From: Sulfitobacter sediminilitoris
Lineage (GTDB): Bacteria; Pseudomonadota; Alphaproteobacteria; Rhodobacterales; Rhodobacteraceae
Reading direction: 5' to 3'
Length of the DNA stretch: 64,000 nucleotides
NCBI RefSeq assembly: GCF_010667575.1
Contig: NZ_JAABNT010000010.1
Coordinates: forward strand, 1-64,000
The notes beneath the pieces were generated by a model, which worked only from the letters and a program-made list of their open reading frames with translations, was not told the origin of the DNA and did not search any database. Of this stretch, positions 7,042 through 16,900 are shown one piece after another. The position numbers were made by a program, and so were the translations under genes. Numbering within the stretch: position 1 is the first letter of the stretch; each line of letters starts with the position of its first letter.

Positions 7042-8535
7042 ATGCCGAAGAAGATCTGGAAGTCAGCCATGGCTATTGTGGCGCTCGCAGTTTCGGGCGC
7101 AATCACGCCTGCGATCGCCAGCGCGGAATCCTCCATTGTGATTGGTCTGCAGCAGGAACCAACGTCGCTTGATCCGACTTCCGACGCGACGGCGTCGATC
7201 GACGGTATGCTGGCACAGAACGTCTATGAATCACTCACCACAGTAAACCAAGCAGGCGAGGTGCTGCCGCAGCTTGCTGAGAGCTGGACGGTTTCAGATG
7301 ATGGGCTGAATTACACTTTCACACTGGTCAAGGGCGCCACCTATCATGATGGCACGGCCTTCGATGCCCAGGATGTCGTCTTCAGTTTTGACCGTGCGAT
7401 GGCAGAAGACTCCGTCAATCCGTCCAAGGGGCTCTTCAAGTCAATCGAAAGCGTCTCAGCAGTTGATTCTGGCACAGTCGAGATCAAGCTGTCAAAGAAG
7501 GATGCTTTCTTTCTTTTCAACATGGCCCAAGGCGATGCCTCCATCGTCGCATCAGAGAGCTATGAGACCAACAATGCCACGCCCGTAGGCACCGGGCCGT
7601 TCAAATATGACAGCTGGACCCGGGGCGACAAACTGGTCCTTGCAAAGAATGCCAACCATCGGAATGCAGGGTCCGTTGCGCTGGACCGGGTTGAGTTCAA
7701 GTTCATTTCAGACGCTGCCGCCGCCTCGGCTGCGCTTCTTTCTGAAGAGATCGATGCCTTCCCGGGGTTCCCCGCGCCGGAATTGCTGCCGCAGTTCGAG
7801 GCCGACCCCCGTTTCAATGTTGTCGTTGGTTCTACGGAAGGTGAGGTGATCCTGGCAATGAACAATTCCAAGCCGCCTTTCAACGATGTGCGGGTCAGGC
7901 GGGCGATCAACCATGCCTTTGACCGGGATGAGATCATCGACGGTGCGATGTACGGTCAGGCCGTGCCCATCGGCAGCTTCTACCCGCCGCATGGGCCGGC
8001 TTATGTGGATCTGACCAGCACGTACCCCCACGATACTGAGCAGGCAAAGGCGCTTTTCGAAGAGGCCGGCGTGGCGGGCAGCACCATGACACTGCGCGTG
8101 CCGCCGTTTCCCTACGCAACGCGTTCGGCTGAGATCATTCAGGCCCAGCTTGCCGAGGCAGGGATCGACGCGAAGGTAGAGAATGTCGAGTGGGGCTTCT
8201 GGATCGACGAGATCTACAAGAAGCAGAATTACGACATGACTATCATCGCCCATACTTCGCCTAACGATCTGGGTAATTTCGCGCGTGGGCCAAAGTATTT
8301 CTATGGCTATGATGATGCGGATTATAACGATCTGTGGAACCGGATCAGCAGTGAGGTGGACCCGGAGGCGCGCAACGCGCTGCTGCAGGAGGCCCAGCAA
8401 TACCTGACTGGTCAGGCCGTGCACGGCTTCCTGTTCCAGCTGCCACAGCTTGGCGTCTACAAGACCGGTGTCGATGGCTTTTGGCCCTCGCGCGCAGTTC
8501 TGTTCCAGCCGCTGGCGGGTGTGACCATGAACTGA
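7042..8535 (+). CDS. peptide-type ABC transporter substrate-binding protein
   Basis: A family 5 extracellular solute-binding protein (497 aa), the periplasmic receptor of a dipeptide/oligopeptide/opine-type importer. It has a Sec signal peptide (MPKKIWKSAMAIVALAV, then AIASA-E) and typical features such as LAESWTVSDDGLNYTF and the DVRVRRAINHAFDRDEI motif. The start at 7042 is preferred over ATG 7036 because GGGAG at 7029-7033 is better spaced. It is the first gene of a run of seven with overlapping stops and starts. The enzymes at the end of the run suggest that the ligand may be a phosphorylated or phosphodiester compound rather than a plain peptide; that is inference. Confidence 0.9.
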   Translation: MPKKIWKSAMAIVALAVSGAITPAIASAESSIVIGLQQEPTSLDPTSDATASIDGMLAQNVYESLTTVNQAGEVLPQLAESWTVSDDGLNYTFTLVKGATYHDGTAFDAQDVVFSFDRAMAEDSVNPSKGLFKSIESVSAVDSGTVEIKLSKKDAFFLFNMAQGDASIVASESYETNNATPVGTGPFKYDSWTRGDKLVLAKNANHRNAGSVALDRVEFKFISDAAAASAALLSEEIDAFPGFPAPELLPQFEADPRFNVVVGSTEGEVILAMNNSKPPFNDVRVRRAINHAFDRDEIIDGAMYGQAVPIGSFYPPHGPAYVDLTSTYPHDTEQAKALFEEAGVAGSTMTLRVPPFPYATRSAEIIQAQLAEAGIDAKVENVEWGFWIDEIYKKQNYDMTIIAHTSPNDLGNFARGPKYFYGYDDADYNDLWNRISSEVDPEARNALLQEAQQYLTGQAVHGFLFQLPQLGVYKTGVDGFWPSRAVLFQPLAGVTMN

Positions 8536-8543
8536 CTGGATCG

Positions 8544-8572
8544 CCTGCGCGCCGACCCGGTCGGCGCGCAGG
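8544..8572 (+). promoter_or_regulatory. intercistronic hairpin after the binding-protein gene
   Basis: CCTGCGCGCCGACC and GGTCGGCGCGCAGG form a perfect 14-bp inverted repeat around one base, 8 bp after the stop of the binding-protein gene and 9 bp before the permease ATG. No T run follows. Such hairpins usually protect the upstream mRNA or partly end transcription, so that the receptor is made in excess over the membrane parts. The second ABC operon has a comparable hairpin at 33923-33951. Confidence 0.65.
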
Positions 8573-8581
8573 TTCTCCGCC

Positions 8582-9526
8582 ATGGGCTATTTTCTCCTCC
8601 GACGTACCATCAGTTTCATCGTGACGCTGTTTGTGGTTTCCGCAGTTGTGTTTGCGGTCATGAACATTCTGCCGGGTGATCCTGCGCTGACCATCCTGGG
8701 CTTGGACGCGACCGACGATGCGCTGGCCGCCCTGCGTGAAGAGCTGGCGCTGAATGATCCGGTGATCACGCGCTATGGGCAGTGGGTCTGGGGCGCGCTC
8801 CGGGGCGATTTCGGGGTCAGCCACTCCTTTCGTGTGCCCGTGTCTGAGCTTGTGGTCGAACGACTGCCCCTGACCATATCGCTTGCGATTTCCGGTATGG
8901 TGGTGACGGTTATCCTCGCGCTTGTGCTGGGGATCGGCGCGGCAGCGCACCACCGCAAGGCCGGGGACTGGGGAGTGATGTTTCTCAGCCAGCTTGGCAT
9001 CGCGGTTCCCGCGTTCTGGCTTTCGATCCTGCTTGTGCTTCTCTTTGCGGTCAAACTGCGCTGGCTGCCTCCCGGCGGTTTTCCCGGCTGGTCTGAGCCT
9101 TTGGGTGCGATACGGGCTCTCATCCTGCCGACGGTTGCACTGGCCTTGGTACAGGCCGCCGTGCTTGCGCGGGTCACGCGATCCTCCGCGCTCGAGGTGA
9201 TGCGACTGGATTATATCCGCACCGCGCGGGCCATGGGGTTTTCCCGCCAAAGGGTCCTTTGGCGGCACGTTCTGCCCAATGCCCTGATCCCCATCGTGAC
9301 CATCGTCGGGCTGCAATTCGCGGCACTGGTGACCGGGACCATCGTGATCGAGAATGTCTTTTATCTGCCGGGACTGGGCCGGCTGATCTTTCAATCCATT
9401 GCGAACCGCGATTTGCCCTCGGTTCAGGCCCTTGTGATGCTCTTTGCAGCCATCGTGGTCACGGCTAATTTCATTGTTGATCTCCTTTATCTCGCGATCG
9501 ATCCGCGCCTGAAGGCCCGTTCATGA
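8582..9526 (+). CDS. ABC transporter permease (DppB type)
   Basis: A 314-aa inner-membrane permease of the BPD_transp_1 family, with about six membrane segments. The N-terminal MGYFLLRRTISFIVTLFVVS and NILPGDPA are typical of DppB/OppB proteins. The EAA loop that contacts the ATPase is at about residues 205-225 (IRTARAMGFSRQRVLWRHVL). The stop overlaps the start of the next permease by 4 bp (ATGA), which indicates translational coupling. It pairs with the DppC-type permease and two separate ATPases that follow. Confidence 0.92.
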   Translation: MGYFLLRRTISFIVTLFVVSAVVFAVMNILPGDPALTILGLDATDDALAALREELALNDPVITRYGQWVWGALRGDFGVSHSFRVPVSELVVERLPLTISLAISGMVVTVILALVLGIGAAAHHRKAGDWGVMFLSQLGIAVPAFWLSILLVLLFAVKLRWLPPGGFPGWSEPLGAIRALILPTVALALVQAAVLARVTRSSALEVMRLDYIRTARAMGFSRQRVLWRHVLPNALIPIVTIVGLQFAALVTGTIVIENVFYLPGLGRLIFQSIANRDLPSVQALVMLFAAIVVTANFIVDLLYLAIDPRLKARS

Positions 9527-10341
9527 CGCGCCTGCCCGTGAACCTGATGATCGGTGCGGTGCTTGTCGGCCTGGTGGTGGCTACGGCGGCGCTCTCTCTG
9601 GTCTGGACACCGTACGATCACACCTTGCTCAACATCCGGGACAAGTTCGCGCCCGCCTCGCCAGTGCACTGGTTGGGCACTGATCAGCTTGGCCGGGACG
9701 TCTTTTCGCAACTGATGGCCGCGGCGCGCAACTCGGTCGCGGTTGCGTTAACGGCGGTCTTCATCGGTGGCTCAATCGGTGTTTCGCTGGGGCTTCTGGC
9801 CTCTGCCATTGGCGGGCTTGTCGAAGACATCGTGATGCGCCTGGCAGACATCAGCTTTGCTTTTCCGGCGCTTCTTTTCGCAATCATGCTGGCCGCGGTC
9901 TTCGGACCCTCCCTGACCGTCGCGGTCGTGGCCATCGCCTTTATCAACATACCCGTCTTTGCCCGCGTCGCCCGCGCCTCGGCCAACCAGATCTGGACGC
10001 GGGAATATGTTTTTGCTGCGCGCGCAGCCGGTATGGGGCGTTTTGCGATCACGCGCGATCATGTCCTTCCCAACATTGCCGCACCGGTCATCGTGCAGGC
10101 AACGATTGAATTTGCCATTGCCATTCTGGCCGAGGCGGCCCTTAGCTATCTGGGACTGGGCGCGCAACCGCCCGCGCCCTCATGGGGTCGGATGCTGTCG
10201 GAGGCGCAGACGCTGATGTACCTTGCACCGCAGCTGGCGATCTATCCCGGCCTCTGCATTGTCGTGGCGGTTCTGGGGTTCAGCCTTCTGGGCGATGGTC
10301 TGCGCGATGTCACCGATCCACGGCTGGTGCGCGAGCGATGA
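9523..10341 (+). CDS. ABC transporter permease (DppC type)
   Basis: A 272-aa DppC/OppC-type permease. It has a short N-terminal membrane segment, then the motif HWLGTDQLGRDVFSQLM and an EAA loop around residues 160-185 (ARAAGMGRFAITRDHVLPN). It forms the heterodimeric channel with the preceding gene and overlaps both neighbours by 4 bp. Nothing in the sequence indicates the ligand. Confidence 0.92.
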   Translation: MTRLPVNLMIGAVLVGLVVATAALSLVWTPYDHTLLNIRDKFAPASPVHWLGTDQLGRDVFSQLMAAARNSVAVALTAVFIGGSIGVSLGLLASAIGGLVEDIVMRLADISFAFPALLFAIMLAAVFGPSLTVAVVAIAFINIPVFARVARASANQIWTREYVFAARAAGMGRFAITRDHVLPNIAAPVIVQATIEFAIAILAEAALSYLGLGAQPPAPSWGRMLSEAQTLMYLAPQLAIYPGLCIVVAVLGFSLLGDGLRDVTDPRLVRER

Positions 10342-11288
10342 TCAAGGCCAGCAAACTCAGCGTTTCTCTTGGCGCGGGACAGGCCGTTCGGGATGTCTCG
10401 CTCTTGGTGCGGCCCGGAGATCGCATAGGTGTCGTGGGCGAGTCGGGGTGCGGCAAGACGATGCTGGGCCTTGCGATGATCGGCATGACGCCCGCCGCGG
10501 CAAAGGTAAGCGGAAGCCTAAGGCTGGACAATGCCGAGATGGTTGGGGCGGACGAGAAAAGCTGGCAGGTCCAGCGCGCCCGCCGCGTCGCCATGGTTTT
10601 CCAGGAACCCATGGCCGCGCTTAATCCAATCAAGAGGGTGGGTGACACGGTCATGGAACCACTGATCATCCACATGGGCCTCAGCCGTGCCCAGGCCCGT
10701 GAATGCGCCCTTTCCCTATTTGAAGAGGTCGGTATCCCGGACCCGGAGGCCCGCTTCAGGCAGTTCCCGCACGAGATTTCCGGCGGGCAGCGGCAAAGGG
10801 TTCTAATTGCGCTCGCGCTGACCTGTGATCCGGGCCTGTTGATTGCAGACGAACCGACAACCGCGCTTGACGCGAACGTAGCCCTGAGGATCACCGAACT
10901 GCTGGCCCGGCTGGCCCGCGACCGGACGATGGCCTTGCTTTTTATTTCGCACGATTTGGCCGCCGTGGCGCGGTCGACGGAAGACATGCTTGTGATGTAC
11001 GGGGGCGATATCGTTGAACGGGGCAAAACGGCTGCGGTTCTGTCCGACCCACGTCATCCTTACACGCAGGGTCTCCTATCCGCCCGGCCGCGTCCCGAAA
11101 ACGTGCGGGAAACCGATGGCCGGCGCAAGCGGCTGCCGACGATACCGGGTGCAGTGCCGCCTTTGGCCGACCTGCCCGCCGGATGCCGCTTTGCCGGGCG
11201 CTGCCCCGTTGAAATGTCCCAATGCGCAACCGTAAGGCCCGCCGAGCGCGAGGGAACGATTTGCCACCAGCTGGAGGCCGCGACATGA
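10338..11288 (+). CDS. ABC transporter ATP-binding protein (DppD type)
   Basis: A 316-aa ATPase with Walker A GESGCGKTM (about residue 36), Q-loop VFQEPMAALNP, signature SGGQRQR, Walker B LLIADEPTTALD and the switch His in FISHD. The C-terminal extension has the oligopeptide-ATPase Cys motif (CRFAGRCP, later C residues) that in some relatives binds an Fe-S cluster. The start at 10338 is the ATG overlapping the upstream stop; a longer open frame from 10182 is the coding shadow of the permease. The substitution ALDANVAL for the more usual ALDVTVQ is mild. Confidence 0.92.
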   Translation: MIKASKLSVSLGAGQAVRDVSLLVRPGDRIGVVGESGCGKTMLGLAMIGMTPAAAKVSGSLRLDNAEMVGADEKSWQVQRARRVAMVFQEPMAALNPIKRVGDTVMEPLIIHMGLSRAQARECALSLFEEVGIPDPEARFRQFPHEISGGQRQRVLIALALTCDPGLLIADEPTTALDANVALRITELLARLARDRTMALLFISHDLAAVARSTEDMLVMYGGDIVERGKTAAVLSDPRHPYTQGLLSARPRPENVRETDGRRKRLPTIPGAVPPLADLPAGCRFAGRCPVEMSQCATVRPAEREGTICHQLEAAT

Positions 11289-12055
11289 CCCTGTTGGCGG
11301 TGGAGAATGTGACAAAACGCTACCGACTGCCCCGCCGGGCGTTGCTGAAACCGCCCGCAGTCCTGACCGCCGTCGATGCGGCCAGCTTCACCCTGGAACG
11401 GGGGCAGACACTGGGGATTGTAGGCGAATCCGGTTCGGGCAAGTCGACCCTTGCTCGTATGGTCATGGCCTTTGAGAAACCCGACGCGGGCCGCGTCCTT
11501 TTCGAAGGGAACGACCTTGCGGCACTTTCCCCAAACACGCTGCGCAGCCTGCGCCCGCACTTCCAGCTGGTCTTCCAAGATCCTTATGGCAGCTTGAATC
11601 CCCGCCGGACCGTGGGGTGGTCCATTGCCGAACCCCTGCGCGCCACGGGGCAGGCGGAACGGCACAGGGTTTCCGAGGCTCTGGACCAGGTGGGTCTGCG
11701 TCCAGCCGATGCGGAGAAGTATCCGCATGAGTTTTCCGGCGGGCAGCGGCAGCGCGTGGCCATTGCCCGGGCCATCGTGACGCGCCCATCGCTCCTTGTT
11801 GCGGACGAGGCGGTCTCGGCGCTCGACATGTCCGTGCAGGCCCAGATCCTCAACCTGCTCATGGATCTGCAGGATGAGCTGGGGCTTGCAATTCTGTTCA
11901 TAAGCCATGATCTCTCAGTGGTGGGCAGCATTTGCGACAGCATTATCGTGATGAAACACGGCAAGATCGTCGAATACGGTGCTGCCGAACAGATCATGCG
12001 CGCGCCCGAGAAGGGATATACGCGTTCACTCATGACAGCCGCCGGATTGATATGA
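11285..12055 (+). CDS. ABC transporter ATP-binding protein (DppF type)
   Basis: The 256-aa second ATPase of the importer has Walker A GESGSGKST, Q-loop VFQDPYGSLNPR, signature SGGQRQR, Walker B LLVADEAVSALD (Glu followed by Ala, as in DppF relatives) and FISHDLSVV. It is shorter at the C terminus than many DppF proteins and ends soon after the ATPase domain. It overlaps the preceding ATPase and the following phosphoesterase by 4 bp each, so the phosphoesterase is firmly part of the operon. Confidence 0.92.
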   Translation: MTLLAVENVTKRYRLPRRALLKPPAVLTAVDAASFTLERGQTLGIVGESGSGKSTLARMVMAFEKPDAGRVLFEGNDLAALSPNTLRSLRPHFQLVFQDPYGSLNPRRTVGWSIAEPLRATGQAERHRVSEALDQVGLRPADAEKYPHEFSGGQRQRVAIARAIVTRPSLLVADEAVSALDMSVQAQILNLLMDLQDELGLAILFISHDLSVVGSICDSIIVMKHGKIVEYGAAEQIMRAPEKGYTRSLMTAAGLI

Positions 12056-12858
12056 CCCGAATAATCCATCTGACCGATCTTCACATCTCTCATCCCGACG
12101 TCGGCGACGCTGCCCTCAAGACGGACACGACAGACACACTGCGTCGCGCAGTTGCGGCCATCAACGCGATGGACCCCCTGCCGGATCTGGTAGTGGCGAG
12201 CGGCGATTTGACCAACACCGGCGCTGCCTCGTCCTATGGACTCCTTCAGGAGATCTTGGCGGATCTGGCGCCGCCCGTCGTGCTGGCCTTGGGCAATCAT
12301 GACAAGCGCACACCCTTCGCGGAGGTCTTTGCGACAGGGACGGGCGACGCTCCTTTCATGCACGAGAGGATCCTTGGCAATCTACATGTCATCACGCTCG
12401 ATACCCTTGTTCCGGGCCACGTGGCCGGGCGCTTGGATCCAGGTCAGATTGCCTTTCTCGATACCGCGTTGGAGCGGGAACCGGACCTGCCCAAGCTGGT
12501 CGTGGCCCATCACCCGCCGCGCATGGATGACCGTACCCTTCCCTGGGCCAGCCTGGATGAGCAAAGCTCTGACCGGTTCGGTGAAACGATAGCGGGGCGG
12601 GGGGTCATCGGGGTGCTGTCGGGTCATGTTCATCTCGACCAGGTTCACCATTGGCACGGGGTGCCCGTCATCACCTGCATGGGTCTCAACTCTACCGTCG
12701 ATATCCTTGAGCAACGCGACATGCGCATCGTCGAAGGGACAAGCATGGGGCTTTGTGTTCTGCGGCCCTCGGGACTTTCGGTTTCCTTCGTGCCGCTGAC
12801 ACCCGAGCGCCGCCAGCTTGGTCTGCTGGAAGAGGCGCGCCTGCGCGCGTTCAAGTGA
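12052..12858 (+). CDS. calcineurin-like metallophosphoesterase
   Basis: A 268-aa cytoplasmic enzyme with all metal-binding blocks of class III phosphodiesterases: HLTDLHIS near the start, ASGDLTNTG, ALGNHDKR, VVAHHPPR and LSGHVHLDQ. The set resembles the cAMP phosphodiesterase/GpdQ branch, which hydrolyses small phosphodiesters with two metal ions. No signal peptide. The ATG overlaps the stop of the ATPase gene. Together with the next phosphatase it suggests that the imported ligand carries a phosphodiester or phosphoester that is cut inside the cell; cNMP turnover is the main alternative. Confidence 0.88.
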   Translation: MTRIIHLTDLHISHPDVGDAALKTDTTDTLRRAVAAINAMDPLPDLVVASGDLTNTGAASSYGLLQEILADLAPPVVLALGNHDKRTPFAEVFATGTGDAPFMHERILGNLHVITLDTLVPGHVAGRLDPGQIAFLDTALEREPDLPKLVVAHHPPRMDDRTLPWASLDEQSSDRFGETIAGRGVIGVLSGHVHLDQVHHWHGVPVITCMGLNSTVDILEQRDMRIVEGTSMGLCVLRPSGLSVSFVPLTPERRQLGLLEEARLRAFK

Positions 12859-12868
12859 GGCATTGGGA

Positions 12869-13624
12869 ATGAAAAAGGATCTTCGCCGCCGTCTCGAACT
12901 GCCCGGGGTACAGAACGTCCGGGATCTGGGCGGTTATCAAGCCAGAAACGGGCTTGTCACCCGATGGCGGCGCCTGCTGAGGGGCGACGGGCTGCACCGT
13001 CTGACCCCCGAAGGAATGGAGTTGCTGAATTCCGAAGGTCTGACTTCTGTAATCGACTTGCGCTCGCAGGCTGAACTTGAAGAGGAGCCGAACCCCTATG
13101 TGGATCAGGGTCCGGTCGGCTTTTACCACAAACCAATCTACGATGACCTTGCGCCCGCGCTGATGGCGACCGGGCAGGGGGCTGACGATGACGACCCGCT
13201 TGTGCATTTCTATCTGTCTGCCCTGATTGACCGGGCAGAGGCGATGCGGGACATTCTGGCGACCATTGCCTCAGCTCCCAAGGGTGCCATTCTTTTTCAT
13301 TGCACCGCAGGCAAGGACCGCACGGGCCTGGTCGCCGCGCTTCTGCTGGAGGCAGCCGGGGTGGACCGGCAAACCATCCTCGCCGACTATTCTCTGACCC
13401 GAGAATTCATTGCCGATCTGGTCAAGGAGCTGTTGGAACGCACCCGCGAAAGCGGTGGCGACGCGGAGCGGCACGCCCAGTTCTTGGCTTGCGCACCACT
13501 GACGATGGCCACGACGCTTGAGCAAATCGATCGGCGTCACGGTTCTGTTTCTGCATATCTCACGGATATCGGACTCGAACTCGGAGATCTGTCAGCCCTG
13601 CGCGATCGTCTTCTTGCCGACTGA
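12869..13624 (+). CDS. C-x5-R phosphatase (Y_phosphatase3 family)
   Basis: A 251-aa protein of the bacterial tyrosine/dual-specificity phosphatase group. The N-terminal NVRDLGGY motif is typical, and the P-loop HCTAGKDRTG carries the nucleophile Cys145 with its Arg six residues later. Members act on phosphoproteins, phosphoinositides or small phosphomonoesters. It follows the phosphoesterase by 10 bp and ends the operon. Sequential action (diester to monoester to alcohol plus phosphate) is an attractive but unproven reading. Confidence 0.85.
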   Translation: MKKDLRRRLELPGVQNVRDLGGYQARNGLVTRWRRLLRGDGLHRLTPEGMELLNSEGLTSVIDLRSQAELEEEPNPYVDQGPVGFYHKPIYDDLAPALMATGQGADDDDPLVHFYLSALIDRAEAMRDILATIASAPKGAILFHCTAGKDRTGLVAALLLEAAGVDRQTILADYSLTREFIADLVKELLERTRESGGDAERHAQFLACAPLTMATTLEQIDRRHGSVSAYLTDIGLELGDLSALRDRLLAD

Positions 13625-13989
13625 TACACACATTTCTGTTTTGCGTGAGTATCCTTGGCGGTCTTCAAATCTGAATATCCAACCAGCATTGCCGTAAGAG
13701 ATCGCGAAAAAAGATCCGCTGGTGTGCTGTCATCAACGTCGAACACCATTGCGCCCAGCCGGAATTGCCCTCACTGCGCCGCCTGTCTCGCTGCATCAGG
13801 CAGCTTCGTCCGCGGTGCAGACCGGGTTAAAACGAAATCAACAATAAAGGAAAGTCTCATCAGTCGCATCATATTGGCGCTACGTCGGCCTCGAGTCAGT
13901 TTGTTCTTACAGAGTACGCCGCGCTTGTTCGAAACGTTAAGCGCCTGTACCGTCGTAAAATGGGTTGGGTTAGGCGGGGTGCCGAGACG
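13625..13989. other. intergenic stretch before the giant gene
   Basis: About 365 bp between the ABC operon and the 1296-aa ORF. Open frames here are short and unrecognised. It presumably holds the promoter of the giant gene, but I see no convincing -35/-10 pair or terminator hairpin. Confidence 0.4.
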
Positions 13990-16900
13990 ATGTCCACGAT
14001 ACCATTCAACATCGCGCGGGGAGCAGCCAGTTCGCTGCAGATGAGCCCGCCTTTTGCGTTCAATGATGTCACGATGTCGGTTTTTCCGTTGCGTGCGAGT
14101 CTGCCGACACTGGAAGCCTTCTGCCGTAATTACCTCAACCATGCGCCGAACCTCGTGCAGTTCAGCCCCTTTGTGCCTTTTGTCTACCTGGTCATCCTTG
14201 ACTACGGTCGCATGTCGCTTGAAGCGGCAAACATGGGATGGGTGTCCCAGCGCGAAGTCGCATTTGGCATCCCGTTACGCTGGCTCAACGCCCAGGACGG
14301 TGGGCTGCAGTTCCATGACTGGGCGTTCACCTCTCCGTTCATTTTCGTCGACAACGAAATGTCGATGAGCACGGGACGCGAGGTCTACGGCTGGCCGAAA
14401 CTGCTTTCCCGTCTTGACCCCTCCGTCAGCGAATGGGTGCGCGATCCGCATGGGTCGCGGCGCGTGTTCCAGGTCAGCACGCAGCAGGCCAATGAAGCGT
14501 TTGTTGGCGAAACTCAGGAATACCGCAGTTTTGTATCGGTCTATCAGCATCGGACCGCCGGACTTCTGGATGTCCCGCCGAACCTTGACGCGCTGATCAA
14601 GCCCCTCAGCCAGATGTCTCAATCCCTGACAGGACTGTCCCGACTGAGCGTTGATCTGGCCCGCACCTTTACGGGGATGGCCAGTGACGGCATCACCGGA
14701 TCATCGGTGATGCCCAACCTGCTAGACATGAAAACGTTCAAAGAACAGCTGGATCCAGAACGGTTGCGCAACTGGAGAGACCCCAAGAGCTGGATTCCGG
14801 GGCTGAAGGACGTACTGTGGTCCCTGTTTCCCAGGGCCTATGCAAATACTATAAATTTCAAACAGTTCCGTGATGCACGCGATCCATTTGCAACCTGCTA
14901 TCAGGCCGTAACATCCGCCAAAATGCCCGTGACGAATGTCAAGGCGGGAGGTTTTCTCGGGCCGCAGAACATGTTGCTGGGCCAGCTGGACGGAGGCTTC
15001 AGGATCGACGTGCATCATCTGGCCGGTCTGCCGATCGTCCAATCGCTGGGGTTGGAAGTGTCGGAAGAGCGCGAAATCGGTGGTGCCCGGGTTTCTTCAC
15101 TGGCGCCCGTCAGCCCATTCTGGCTTCAGGTAGATATGACATATGGGCTGGCTGATACCTTGATTTGGCGTTCACGCTCCGGGGCCTGGCATGAGACCAA
15201 AGAACTCTCGGACATTCGTAAGGAAGCACAAAACAAGGCCGCCGCAGCAACACCCGCGGCTGTCGCCGAACCTGAAACGCCTGCCCAAGAAATACCGCCA
15301 AGCCCCGAGGAAGTGCCCGCACCCAAGTCTATCCATTCCGCAATCGGAGACAGGAAACCGATTGGGGACGCCGACCTCGAAGACAACATGCGCCTTGACT
15401 ACATACAGGCGATCAATTTCTTCAATACAGCCCGCGGCGGCAGCGAGGCGATCGGCGGCGCGTTCTACATGCCCGATGCATCTGTTCGGGTCCTTCCGCT
15501 GAAAGCGGACCCGGCGGCGCTGCAGGCTTTCGTGAGCAACTACCTGCATGTTCAGGGTCACATGCGTTTCAAAGCCTGGGGCGATTTCGTGTATCTCGTG
15601 ATCTGTGATTTCGACCAGGTCAACTCCGAAGTCAATGCCATCGCAAAGCGGCGCGCCCGCGAGGTGAACATGATGGTCCCGGTCAAGGCCTATGACTGGT
15701 ACGCGGACGATGCCTTCCCTGAGAAACACCGCGACGAGACCAAGTTCGAGGATGCAAATATGCGCGCGCTGCGTGGTGAAAAGCATCTCGTGACCACCGG
15801 TTTTGTTTCTGCGTTTTCCTATGTGGATGATGCGGCGACAGCGATCACGGCGAGCGAGGTGTCAGGTATTCCCTCGATGGGATCACGGATCTTGTCCCCG
15901 TCGAATGATTGGGTCTCTGCCGATCCCAGCAAGAAGGAAGCGCATCACGACCTGCTCACCACCAGCGCACAGGTTCTGCCCGCATTGATGGCCGGGGCCG
16001 AGGCGCAAGAGCGGGATTTGATACGGCTTCACACGCATGCCCCGAAGCAGCGCGATGTGCCCGAGACCCAGCGCGAGAGCGTCGGTCGTTGGATTCGGTT
16101 ATTGGCAGACGATCTGGAAGAGAAGAGCAGGCAATCCGTGATCGCTGGGACTGACCGACCTGAGGCCTATTCAGACAACGAACCTGACGATCCGTTTGAA
16201 GATAATGGCAAGCCAACGGCTCTCGGGGATCTCCTTGGCGATGATCCTTTGCCTTTCAATGTTGGTCAGGGCTTTGCTCTGCAAATTCTGGGTGGAGAGC
16301 TGCCGCTCAATCAATTTGCGCTCAAGCAGTTTCGCGATAGCCGCCACACGACAGCCGCCTGCTATCAAGGCCTGGTCACGCGACAGCACCGGATCAACAA
16401 GCTACGCGACATGCGCGAGATCCAAATGCCCATACATATTTCGATCACCGATTACCCGACGCAGCCCATCTGCAAGGTGCTCGGTCTGATCCCAAAATTC
16501 ACCTATCCCGGCAAGGATCGGCTCGTGAATGTGTTCGAGGCGATCCGGCCACTTTCCCTGCATGCCGACGTTCACCGCGGTTCAGGTTCCACGCTCTACG
16601 AACGGGTCGGCAGCCCGGAATGGAAGAAAGTGGATACGTTCGGCGAGATATTTGGCTGGCGCTATGCGAGACAGGGAGAGGCGGAGCAGCTTGTCGAGCA
16701 AGCAGCCACGGGCCTGCTGCAAGACGACATCGAGCTTTGCTATTGCCTCAAGGACGACGGAATGTCCCCGCCGATCATGGTACAGTCCGGTCTTGTGGGG
16801 GCGGAATACGTTTCCGGCGAATTCGCGCGCCAACTCAAGACGAGTGACATCAGCAACCTCATGATAAAGGGGCGTTTCATGGGGGATGAGGTTGGAATGG

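Noticed and set aside
11932..12051. N-terminal extension of the phosphoesterase within the ATPase gene
   Set aside because: It is out-of-frame shadow coding of the ATPase; the 12052 ATG overlaps the upstream stop in the usual coupled way.
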